Positions 23,823 to 31,201 of a DNA stretch of 35,240 nt are shown one piece after another (the stretch's first letter is position 1; each line of letters starts with the position of its first letter). The position numbers were made by a program, and so were the translations under genes. The notes beneath the pieces were generated by a model that made no database searches, was not told the DNA's origin, and was given only the letters and a program-made list of their open reading frames with translations. This stretch comes from Pirellulales bacterium (GTDB lineage Bacteria > Planctomycetota > Planctomycetia > Pirellulales > DATAWG01): contig DASZFO010000269.1 of assembly GCA_035939775.1 (NCBI GenBank), positions 1-35,240 of the forward strand, written 5' to 3'.

Positions 23823-25235
23823 GTGAAGCCTAAAGAAGTGTTGGCGCTGTGCCGCGAAAAGGATGTCAAGGCGGTTGACTTGCGGTTCATGGACTTCCCG
23901 GGACTCTGGCAACACTTCACCATCCCGGTGAACAAGCTCGAAGAAGATGTATTCGAAAACGGGCTGGGCTTCGACGGCTCCAGCATTCGTGGCTGGCAGG
24001 CCATCAACGAGAGCGACATGCTCGTCGTGCCCGAGGCGGACACGGCCTTCCTCGATCCGTTCACGACCCTGCCCACGCTGGTCATGGTCTGCAACATCCA
24101 GGACCCGATCACGCGCGAAGACTACAGCCGCGACCCGCGCAACATCGCCCGCAAGTCGGTGAACTATCTGAAGAGCACCGGCATCGCGGACACGGCCTAC
24201 ATGGGCCCCGAGCTGGAATTCTTCATTTTCGACGACGTGCGCTTCGATCAGAACCAGCACGAAGGCTATTACCACGTCGACAGCATCGAAGGGGAATGGA
24301 ACCGCGGCCGGGTCGAAAACCCGAACCTCGGCTACAAGCTGCGCTACAAGGAAGGCTACTTCCCCGTCCCGCCGTCCGACCAGATGATGGACATTCGCAA
24401 CGAGATGATGCAAACGCTCATTGACTGCGGCATCGATATCGAGGCCCAGCACCACGAGGTGGCTACGGCCGGGCAATCGGAAATCGACATGAAGTTCCAG
24501 CCGCTGGTGAAGATGGCCGACAGCGTGCTCATCTACAAGTACGTGCTCAAGAGCGTGGCCAAGAAGCACGGCAAGACCGTCACGTTCATGCCGAAGCCGC
24601 TGTTCGGCGACAATGGCTCGGGGATGCACACCCACTTCTCGTTCTGGAAGGGTGGCAATCCGCTCTTTGCCGGCGGCGGCTATGCCGGGCTGAGCGAGCA
24701 GGCGATCCACGCGATCGGCGGCGTGCTCAAGCACGCCCCATCGATCCTTGCCTTCTCGAACCCGACCACCAACAGCTACAAGCGCTTGGTGCCGGGTTAC
24801 GAAGCGCCGGTGAACCTGGCCTATTCGCAGCGGAACCGCTCGGCTTGCTGCCGGATTCCGATGTATAGCCCCAGCCCGAAGGCGAAGCGCGTCGAGTTCC
24901 GTTGCCCCGACCCGAGTTGCAATCCGTATCTGGCCTTCTCCGCGATCCTTATGGCCGCGGTCGATGGAATCCAGAACAAGATCAACCCGGGCGAGCCGCT
25001 CGACAAGGACCTCTACGATCTCGAGCCGGAAGAGCGGGCCGAAATCCCACAAGCCCCCGGCTCGCTCGACGAGGTGCTCGACGCCTTGCAGCGCGACCAC
25101 GAGTATCTGCTCCGGGGGAACGTCTTCACCAAAGACGTGATCGAAACCTGGATCACCTACAAGCGCGAGAAGGAAGCGGATGCCGTTCGGCTCCGCCCGC
25201 ACCCGTATGAGTTCTGCTTGTACTATGATATTTGA
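23823..25235 (+). CDS. glnA: Glutamine synthetase, type I (adenylylation-site form)
   Basis: A 470-residue cytoplasmic enzyme that makes glutamine from glutamate, ammonia and ATP; it forms dodecamers. The N-terminal domain has [13 protein letters not shown]. The catalytic domain has [80 protein letters not shown] and [22 protein letters not shown]. Near the end the KDLYDL block carries Y398, the tyrosine modified by adenylyltransferase in the type I-beta group, so activity is probably controlled by adenylylation. I chose the GTG at 23823, with GGAAAGGGG ahead of it; a GTG 18 bases upstream overlaps that site. A terminator follows at 25398. Confidence 0.97.
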   Translation: MKPKEVLALCREKDVKAVDLRFMDFPGLWQHFTIPVNKLEEDVFENGLGFDGSSIRGWQAINESDMLVVPEADTAFLDPFTTLPTLVMVCNIQDPITREDYSRDPRNIARKSVNYLKSTGIADTAYMGPELEFFIFDDVRFDQNQHEGYYHVDSIEGEWNRGRVENPNLGYKLRYKEGYFPVPPSDQMMDIRNEMMQTLIDCGIDIEAQHHEVATAGQSEIDMKFQPLVKMADSVLIYKYVLKSVAKKHGKTVTFMPKPLFGDNGSGMHTHFSFWKGGNPLFAGGGYAGLSEQAIHAIGGVLKHAPSILAFSNPTTNSYKRLVPGYEAPVNLAYSQRNRSACCRIPMYSPSPKAKRVEFRCPDPSCNPYLAFSAILMAAVDGIQNKINPGEPLDKDLYDLEPEERAEIPQAPGSLDEVLDALQRDHEYLLRGNVFTKDVIETWITYKREKEADAVRLRPHPYEFCLYYDI

Positions 25236-25397
25236 GTAACTCGATATTCGAGCGCCGCGCGGCACGATCGACCACTCTCGTTCGTCGCCGTGTTGACGCG
25301 GCGGAGCGGTCGGGTGCGTCAAGTCCGCGCTGGCGAACCGCCGACGAGCGACGACTCGGCGCTGAGTCGCCACGAATTGTGAAGAACTCGAGAAGCT

Positions 25398-25423
25398 CAG
25401 GGGCCGCAACCCCTGGGCTTTTT
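25398..25423 (+). terminator. Rho-independent terminator
   Basis: CAGGGG (25398-25403) pairs with CCCCTG (25410-25415) across a six-base loop, followed by GGCTTTTT. It lies 160 bases after the glnA stop and would close that transcript. Confidence 0.75.
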
Positions 25424-25606
25424 GCATTTCAACCCCAAAGCCAGTACGTCAGACGTCCGACCCGGCAATCCATGCCTTCCGTGCCAAGGACGGACACGGG
25501 AGCAAAGGTCACTCCCAACGCTCATCGAGCCGACGGCGACACTCAATGGCTTGATGGCTTGCCCCTCCGAGAGTATTTGTTTGCATCAATCCGCGGCTTC
25601 TGTTAG

Positions 25607-25624
25607 GGTAACCGAGTGGTTACC
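25607..25624. promoter_or_regulatory. Operator-like inverted repeat
   Basis: GGTAACC GAGT GGTTACC is a perfect 7-base inverted repeat with a 4-base spacer, 65 bases before the surface-protein ATG. It could be a repressor site or a small hairpin in the leader. There is no other evidence. Confidence 0.35.
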
Positions 25625-25689
25625 AACTTTCGAGGTAGCTTCGGTCTAACCTTCGCCTAACGTCTCTCTCAAGCACCCGGATTTCGGAC

Positions 25690-27225
25690 ATGCGGCTTCC
25701 TCTGCGTGCTTTAAGGGAGGCGGTCGAGGGCCTTGCCTCTACGATGGGATTTGCGCCCCCGCATGCCGATCGCGGGCGGAAACGGCGGCCGTCGCGATGT
25801 CTGCGGCTGGAAATGCTCGAAGGCCGCGACCTGCTCGCCGCCGGTTCGCTGCTCCAGTCCTGGCACGGCGGCTCCACGATGGCACATGCGCAATTGGTCT
25901 CCGCATCCTCGAACTCGATCGGCTCGACCTTCGTGCCACAGCGGCAAAGCCATGTCGGAGTTCAATCCCCAGCGACTCCACAAGGGGCTTCGCGATTCCT
26001 GATGCACGCAGCCAACTGGCATCCGCCGGTTTCAGGAGATTCACCTGCGACGCTCGAAGCTTTCACACCGCAATACTTTCAGGGCCTGCAGGGCGGCACA
26101 TTAAGCCTCGGCTCCGGCTCGACCTCACTCCCGATGGGCATGCTGGTCAGTGCCAGGACCGTCCAGGGCACGACGTTGAACGGCGGTAGCGCGCTCAATA
26201 TCGGCGGCGGCACTTTGGCGCTTCAACCCATTGGCGGCGCCAGCTCGTTGACGTTGGTCGGCGCCAACACCTTCGGCGGCGGTACGACGATCACCGGCGG
26301 CAGGTTGCAACTCGGCGGCGGTACGAACGTGCCAATCAGCGCTGGCTTGCAGGTGCCCATCACAAATACCGGCAGCACTTCTGAACAATTGCCGATCTTG
26401 AATTCTGCCGGCACGCTAACCTTGACTTCCAGCACCGCCGAGGACCTGAGCTTCGGCGGCTACTCCGGCTCGATCTTAGGCGCCGCGCCGGGCGCCGGCC
26501 CGGCCTATAGCGGCACGCTTACTCCCAACAGCAACAGCTACCGTCTCAGCGGAGGAGAAGGCACGCTCGCGCTTTCGAGCGCCGCCACCTACCGCGCCAG
26601 CGCGTCCACATTAGACGGCAACGGCTCCTTGACATTCAGCGGCGGTGCGGTCGGCGGCGGTACGTTCGCCAAGTCGGGCACCGGCACGTTGGAAATCGGC
26701 GGTGCCCCGTCGCTCGGCAGCAACAGCGGCATTCAAGTCAGTGGCGGAACACTGCGGTTCAATACTACTTCAGGCGCTGCGACGATCGCCACCGGCGTGA
26801 CTGCGCCGATCACCAATGGGGCGACTTTGGAATTGGCCGGCTCGGTCTCCGATTTGTCCGCGCCGACTACGGTGGCAAGCCGCGTGCATGTCATCAATAA
26901 CAGCTCGCAGGCCGGCACCGGGGTACTTGTCAGCGGGACCAACCAGCAGGTCGGCGCCATCGACGGCTCGGGCACGACGCTGCTCAACGTCGGCAGCGAT
27001 CTGACGGCTGACCATATCGTGCAAAACTCGCTGGTCATCGGCGGCACGGCTACGTCCGCGGGGTTGGTGACGATCAACGCCTCGGATTCCAGCGGCACTC
27101 CTCTTGCCGCGACGCTCGGGCTCAGTTTGGCCAATTCGCTCTCGCCAAGCACTCCCTTTGCCGCCGGAACCCTCAGCGGTTCCAGCCTACTCGCGTCCAG
27201 CGGATCGTCGAGCGGCGCGATCTAG
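25690..27225 (+). CDS. Surface protein with autotransporter-type beta-strand repeats
   Basis: A 511-residue protein. The leader RGRKRRPSRCLRLEMLEGRDLLAAG matches the arginine-rich 'LExLExR.LLA' motif found at the start of many large planctomycete secreted proteins. The body is Gly/Ser/Thr-rich and carries the autotransporter-associated strand pattern, clearest at LTLVGANTFGGGTTITGGRLQLGGG, and again around GSLTFSGGAVGGGTFAKSGTGTLEIGG and SGIQVSGGTLRFNTTSG. This should form a right-handed beta-helix. There is no C-terminal barrel, PEP-CTERM or other anchor, and the end is a plain SSGSSSGAI. The gene may be a shortened member. An internal ATG at 25744 would keep the leader. Confidence 0.75.
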   Translation: MRLPLRALREAVEGLASTMGFAPPHADRGRKRRPSRCLRLEMLEGRDLLAAGSLLQSWHGGSTMAHAQLVSASSNSIGSTFVPQRQSHVGVQSPATPQGASRFLMHAANWHPPVSGDSPATLEAFTPQYFQGLQGGTLSLGSGSTSLPMGMLVSARTVQGTTLNGGSALNIGGGTLALQPIGGASSLTLVGANTFGGGTTITGGRLQLGGGTNVPISAGLQVPITNTGSTSEQLPILNSAGTLTLTSSTAEDLSFGGYSGSILGAAPGAGPAYSGTLTPNSNSYRLSGGEGTLALSSAATYRASASTLDGNGSLTFSGGAVGGGTFAKSGTGTLEIGGAPSLGSNSGIQVSGGTLRFNTTSGAATIATGVTAPITNGATLELAGSVSDLSAPTTVASRVHVINNSSQAGTGVLVSGTNQQVGAIDGSGTTLLNVGSDLTADHIVQNSLVIGGTATSAGLVTINASDSSGTPLAATLGLSLANSLSPSTPFAAGTLSGSSLLASSGSSSGAI

Positions 27226-27262
27226 CCGGAGTGATCGAGAATCTGAGTCCATCGGTGTCATC

Positions 27263-27295
27263 TGTGGATAAAAACTCATACGGTAGTTGTCCACA
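27263..27295. other. Inverted pair of DnaA-box-like sequences
   Basis: TGTGGATAA (27263-27271) is a perfect DnaA box on the minus strand, and TTGTCCACA (27287-27295) is one base from consensus on the plus strand. They form an inverted repeat (CTGTGGA/TCCACAG) between convergent genes. The sequence ATCTGTGGATAAAA also resembles a common dispersed repeat, so binding is not implied. Confidence 0.3.
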
Positions 27296-27405
27296 GAAAA
27301 CAAAGAGCAGCACAGATACGCCGCCGGCCCTCGATGACTTCGAAGTCGCCTCGCAGTGTGCAGCAGGTACGGAGCGCGCCGCCTCGTTCATGGTGCTTTG
27401 CATGT

Positions 27406-28701
27406 TCACTCGCCGCGGAGCCGGTTGCCGATCGCGCGGACGATGACTAGCAGCGGGCCCATCAGAAGCAGGCAGATGGCGAGCGTGACCGGGATTAGCC
27501 AACCCAGGGCGAAGAGTGGCTCGGTCTTTTCCCAAATCTCGGCCCAGCGAACGATTGTCACGAGCGCGGCGAGACAGAGGAATGGCCCGTAGCGGATTTC
27601 CGGATCGCGGCGCGAGAGCCATTGCGAGATGCCGATGGCGACCGCGCCAAATGGCGCCAGGAAGAAGATGACCAGGCAGGGCTGCCAGCCGAGAAACGCG
27701 CCGATCATGGCCGTCAGCGTCACATCGCCAAATCCCATCGCCTCGCGGCCGAGGATTGCGCTGGCCACGATTCTCACGACCCAGGTCAAGCCGCCGCCGA
27801 TCGCCATTCCCACGAGCGCCGTCAGCAATCCCTGCCAATGCGCGCCACCGAGATGATGGTGGACGAACACCAGGGCGAGCGTTCCCAGCGCGCCCAGGAT
27901 CACGAGCCACTTGGTCACCGGATCGCGCACCAGCCGCGCCCAAAACAGCCGAATTGCGACTCGCCAACCCCGGCGCAGGCGCAAAACACGCGTCATCAAG
28001 CCAAAGCACCAGATCCACAGGCATCCGATCCCGAGCGCCAACGATAGTCCGCTGCCCCAATTCCAGTCCGCGCGATCAGCGAAGGTAAGGAAGCTCAACC
28101 GCGGGTTGGCCAGGCCCAGGCCGTTCGGCCCACGAGCGAATTCAACGACCGGCAAGAGCGATTGCGGCGCGGCCGCCGCCAGCAGCAAACCGATCAGCGT
28201 GCCCGGAATCGTAATGCCGTCGGGGATCGTCTTCTCGTCCAAATCGATAAACGAAGCCACGATCATGAAGGCCAGCAGGCAGACGTGAGCGCAAAACTCG
28301 ATGTGGACTGTAATGAGCGCCGCGCGCGCTAGGCCCTGATTCCCAGGCAGGTCGAGAAACTGGCGGAATTGGTCCGGCAGCAACCCTCGCACGCCGACCT
28401 CCCACCAATAGAGCGCCGCGACGAGCGCCCCGGTGAGCAGTTCCAGCACCAGCGGTCGGACCCAAAAGCCGTCGCCATGGAGCGCCGCTTCGCGCCGCAG
28501 TCCGAACCAGCCGACCACCGGCAGACGGTCGGTGATCCGCCGCGGCGGCGCGGCCGGCAAGGCCGCTGACCAAGGGCTAATCGAGCGCAACTGGTACGCC
28601 AGCCGATAGATGCCCAGATTGAGGAAGCCGCCGAGCCAAATGCCCAATAGGAATAGAACCGCAAGCCGGACGATCAGAGGCGTTTCGAGGATCCAGTTCA
28701 C
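27406..28701 (-). CDS. Prepilin peptidase / A24 family, planctomycete type
   Basis: A 431-residue membrane aspartic protease that trims type IV pilin-like or type II secretion prepilins, and may N-methylate them. The catalytic aspartates are D153 in ASFIDLDEKTIPD and D326 in AMGFGDVTLTAMIGAFLGW. The N-terminal domain (LGGFLNLGIYRLAYQLRSISPWS... VVGWFGLRREAALHGDGFWVRP) keeps the shape of the GspO/PilD cytoplasmic loop but lacks its four zinc cysteines. The protein is longer than the usual 250-290 residues because of an insert (about 180-290) between the two active sites. It starts at a GTG whose GTGA overlaps the aroK stop, so translation is coupled. Confidence 0.88.
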   Translation of the reverse strand: MNWILETPLIVRLAVLFLLGIWLGGFLNLGIYRLAYQLRSISPWSAALPAAPPRRITDRLPVVGWFGLRREAALHGDGFWVRPLVLELLTGALVAALYWWEVGVRGLLPDQFRQFLDLPGNQGLARAALITVHIEFCAHVCLLAFMIVASFIDLDEKTIPDGITIPGTLIGLLLAAAAPQSLLPVVEFARGPNGLGLANPRLSFLTFADRADWNWGSGLSLALGIGCLWIWCFGLMTRVLRLRRGWRVAIRLFWARLVRDPVTKWLVILGALGTLALVFVHHHLGGAHWQGLLTALVGMAIGGGLTWVVRIVASAILGREAMGFGDVTLTAMIGAFLGWQPCLVIFFLAPFGAVAIGISQWLSRRDPEIRYGPFLCLAALVTIVRWAEIWEKTEPLFALGWLIPVTLAICLLLMGPLLVIVRAIGNRLRGE

Positions 28702-29324
28702 GTCGCGGATTGAGTCAAAGGGAGCCTCGTGAGAATCTCGGTTGTCACTTCGGCGGCGGTCTTATTTTCCGTGTCGATTTCGATATCGCGGCACTGGCGG
28801 TAGAGCGGCATCCGCTCGGCCAGCAGATGGCGAATTTCGGATAGACCGCCGGCAATCAGATTGGGGCGGCGGGCGTTGGTCGAGGCGTCGGATTCGAGGC
28901 GACGGGCGATCGTTTCAGGATCGGCGGTGAGCCAGATGATCGTGGTCCGAGAAAAGGGGTCGGGAGCCTTTTCTCGTGCTATCTCGTCCATATCGCGTCG
29001 TTCTGAAAAGGTCCCCGACCCCTTTTCTCGCGCGGGGCGAAGCAATGCTCGGTTCTCGGGCCGCAATACGACGCCTCCGCCGAGCGCGAGCACCGTGCGA
29101 TCGCGGCCGATCAAGTCGCGCAAGTTCGCTGCCTCAAGATCGCGAAAAGCCGGCTCGCCGTCATCGGCAAAGATCGCGGCGATCGACTTACCGGCATGCA
29201 GCTCCAGTTCCACGTCGGCATCGACCCAATCCCACCCCAGCCGCAGCGCAAGCTGCTGAGCGACCGTCGTCTTCCCCGTCCCGCGATAACCGATCAATGC
29301 GATGTTCATCTTCAAACTTGTCAT
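28698..29324 (-). CDS. aroK: Shikimate kinase with an in-frame palindromic repeat insert
   Basis: A 208-residue enzyme that phosphorylates shikimate with ATP. The P-loop is IGYRGTGKTTVAQQL (12-20), the shikimate-binding Asp/Arg motifs are WDWVDADVELE and EPAFRDLEA, and LALGGGVVLRPENRALLR closes the core. The usual GTIIWLTADPETIARRL continues only after 28 extra residues, R99-R126 (REKGSGTFSERRDMDEIAREKAP...). These are encoded by the paired-hairpin repeat at 28948-29030. Without them the protein has the normal family length of about 175-180. The insert lies where family members differ in length, so activity may persist. An internal ATG (29309) gives MNIALIGYRG and may be the real start. Confidence 0.93.
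   Translation of the reverse strand: MTSLKMNIALIGYRGTGKTTVAQQLALRLGWDWVDADVELELHAGKSIAAIFADDGEPAFRDLEAANLRDLIGRDRTVLALGGGVVLRPENRALLRPAREKGSGTFSERRDMDEIAREKAPDPFSRTTIIWLTADPETIARRLESDASTNARRPNLIAGGLSEIRHLLAERMPLYRQCRDIEIDTENKTAAEVTTEILTRLPLTQSAT
28948..29030. repeat. REPIN-like paired hairpin inside aroK
   Basis: The outer arms (28948-28964 and 29014-29030) are 17 perfectly paired bases starting CGAGAAAAGGGGTCGGG. Each end is itself a small imperfect hairpin, GAAAAGG...CCTTTTC. The two inverted units are separated by about 31 bases. A half unit of the same family is at 34355-34380. The element is read in frame within aroK. Confidence 0.85.
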
Positions 29325-29365
29325 TCGCCGACGCGACTTCCCTTGCTTCCGATCTCCGACCGAGT

Positions 29366-29418
29366 GTTGGAGTTCAGGCTTTAGCGTGCGGGCAGCAGCC
29401 TAAAGGCTGAACTCCAAC
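29366..29418. repeat. 53-bp palindromic repeat, copy 2
   Basis: The same arms as at 1380-1432, here in the orientation shared with the copy at 31093. It matches that copy in 49 of 53 positions. The flank CTCCGACCGAGT on its left is shared with the other copies. It lies between aroK and aroDE and separates them by 117 bases. Confidence 0.85.
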
Positions 29419-29441
29419 AGCCGGACTTCCGACCTCCATCG

Positions 29442-30929
29442 TCACACCTTGGCCGCGCCGATCGCGCGCTTGAGCACGTCGCGCATCAATTCCCACGGCG
29501 CGTCTTGCCCGGTGAACAGCTTGAATTGCAGGCTGGCCTGTCGAACGAACATTTCGACGCCGGTCACGACAAGGCAACTTTGGCTCCGCGCGTCTTTGAT
29601 TAACAGCGTGTTCTCCGGATTGTAGACCATGTCGAACACGACCATCGACGGCCGCAGATGGTGCTTCTCGAACGGGGTCTCGTCGAGGAACGGGTGCATT
29701 CCAATCGGCGTACAGTTGATCAAGACATCGGGCGATACCGAATAGCGAGAATCCCAGTCGATCGCGCTGCATCCTAGTTGTTCGGAGAGTTGCTCGGCGC
29801 GAGAACTCGTGCGGCTGGCGACCACCACCTTCGCATTCCGGCGTTCGAGGCCATAGACCATCGCTCGGGCCGAGCCGCCTGCCCCGAGCACCAGGACGGT
29901 CTTGCCGTCGATCGGGCCGCGGTCGTAGGCCGGCGGCTGCATCGCCCGCTCGAGGCTGTCCATCGCGGCGCGAAAATCGGTGTTGTAACCGGTGAGCGAT
30001 TGTCCCTCGAAGACGACCGTGTTAGCCGCGCCGATCCCCTTCACGGCCGGATCGACCTTAGTCAGTCTGCGGATCACGGCTTCCTTGTGCGGGATAGTCA
30101 CGCTCAAGCCGCGAATGCCTAACTCGTCGGCCTCGCTCAGAAATTGATCCAAATTCTGGGCCGGCACGCGAAACGGCACATAGACGGCATTCAGCCCAGC
30201 CTGGCGAAAGGCGGCATTGTGGACCGGCGGACTGAGGCTGTGCCCGACCGGATCGGCGACGACGCCATAGACCACCGTCGAGCTGTCGATCTCGTCGTAG
30301 TGATAGCTCTCGGTCATCAGTTGAAAGCTGAGTTGGCCGGGGGCGAGCACGCGCTCTTGATGAAACGTGGCATACGTCCACGGAGAGCCGAATTGGCCGC
30401 AGAGCAACCGCGACGGGGTGCCCATATCTCCCATGCAGAAGCCGACCGTGGGCAACTTGCTCTCGCGCACCAACCGCAACATGCGGAGATTGTCGTGCGG
30501 CTGGTTGGCGAGCGTGGCCAGCTTGACGACATCCGGATCGTGGCTAGCCAACTGCGCGTGGATCGCCGAGAGTTCGTCGGGCGTCTTGCGGAAGTTGTGG
30601 TAGCTGATGACCCGCTTGGTCTTGCCGAATCGTGGGATCGACGCGGCGATGTCCTCCTCCAGATCGATGTAATCGACCCCCTCGGCAATCGCCGTGCGCA
30701 GCAACATGAGCCGTTTCTGCTCGTTGCCCGCCCACTTGCCGCCGTCCGCCTCGCGCCGGCAAGCAATCATCACGGGGCCGGGGCGCTCGTTCAGAAGCCG
30801 CTTGAGGTTGACATCGCCCGCGATCCAATCCAATCGCAGCTCGACGAGTTTCGCTCCCTTTTCGACCAAATGACGATGCTCGGCAATCACGTGCCGGTGC
30901 CGACTGCGACCGATACTGACACAGATCAT
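29442..30929 (-). CDS. aroDE: Bifunctional 3-dehydroquinate dehydratase / shikimate dehydrogenase
   Basis: A 495-residue fusion catalysing the third and fourth steps of the shikimate pathway. Residues 1-215 are a type I dehydroquinate dehydratase: VELRLDWI, the catalytic H111 in ISYHNFRKT and the Schiff-base K136 in VVKLATLAN. Residues 218-495 are an NADP-type shikimate dehydrogenase: GVVADPVGHSLSPPVHNAAF, SVTIPHKE with K282, NTVVFEGQSLTGYNTDF with D318, and the dinucleotide loop GAGGSARAMVYG (349-360). The AroD-AroE order is the same as in plants and several planctomycetes. The start is the ATG at 30927-30929. Direct channelling between the halves is possible but not shown. Confidence 0.96.
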   Translation of the reverse strand: MICVSIGRSRHRHVIAEHRHLVEKGAKLVELRLDWIAGDVNLKRLLNERPGPVMIACRREADGGKWAGNEQKRLMLLRTAIAEGVDYIDLEEDIAASIPRFGKTKRVISYHNFRKTPDELSAIHAQLASHDPDVVKLATLANQPHDNLRMLRLVRESKLPTVGFCMGDMGTPSRLLCGQFGSPWTYATFHQERVLAPGQLSFQLMTESYHYDEIDSSTVVYGVVADPVGHSLSPPVHNAAFRQAGLNAVYVPFRVPAQNLDQFLSEADELGIRGLSVTIPHKEAVIRRLTKVDPAVKGIGAANTVVFEGQSLTGYNTDFRAAMDSLERAMQPPAYDRGPIDGKTVLVLGAGGSARAMVYGLERRNAKVVVASRTSSRAEQLSEQLGCSAIDWDSRYSVSPDVLINCTPIGMHPFLDETPFEKHHLRPSMVVFDMVYNPENTLLIKDARSQSCLVVTGVEMFVRQASLQFKLFTGQDAPWELMRDVLKRAIGAAKV

Positions 30930-30935
30930 AAATCA

Positions 30936-30988
30936 ACGAATCTCGAATGACGAATGACGAGTGAATGTCGAAGCACGAATGACGAATT
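30936..30988. repeat. GAATGACGAA-type degenerate short tandem repeat
   Basis: About five imperfect copies of CGAATGACGAATGA and CACGAATGACGAAT fill the space just upstream of aroDE. No periodic function is evident. It occupies the place where the aroDE ribosome binding site and promoter would be expected. Confidence 0.6.
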
Positions 30989-31092
30989 AACGATGGCCTT
31001 ATTATAGTTCGCCGCACTGCCTATTGGGTATCCGTGACAAACGTTGACACCCGCCATTTGTCACAGGCCACTTCTCCGACTTCCGACCGAGC

Positions 31093-31145
31093 GTTGGAGT
31101 TCAGGCTTTAGCCTGCGACCGGCAGCCTAAAGGCTGAACTCCAAC
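31093..31145. repeat. 53-bp palindromic repeat, copy 3
   Basis: The cleanest copy. The arms GTTGGAGTTCAG and CTGAACTCCAAC are perfect, with inner hairpins GGCTTTAGCC and GCCTAAAGGC. It is flanked by CTTCCGACCGAG on the left and by CCTCCGACCTC on the right (31189-31199). It lies between the aroDE start and the glucosidase stop. Confidence 0.9.
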
Positions 31146-31201
31146 GGTTCGACGAAAATAAGCGGCGGGATGCCTCACGATCTCCGGCCTCCGACCTCTG
31201 C

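Larger units (their letters stand above)
25236..25689. other. Intergenic region between glnA and the surface-protein gene
   Basis: 454 bases. It contains the terminator at 25398-25423 and the 7-base inverted repeat at 25607-25624. The stretch 25236-25395 and the stretch 25430-25600 show no gene or structure I can support; a frame open from 25232 to 25606 has no protein character. Confidence 0.55.

Noticed and set aside
23790-23825. Sigma54 promoter for glnA (TGG...TTGC near 23806-23820)
   Set aside because: The GG to GC spacing is one base too long, and the sequence overlaps the ribosome binding site and start codon.
23646-25427. A 593-codon open frame on the minus strand
   Set aside because: It is antisense to glnA and mirrors its codon pattern. 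No motif is present.
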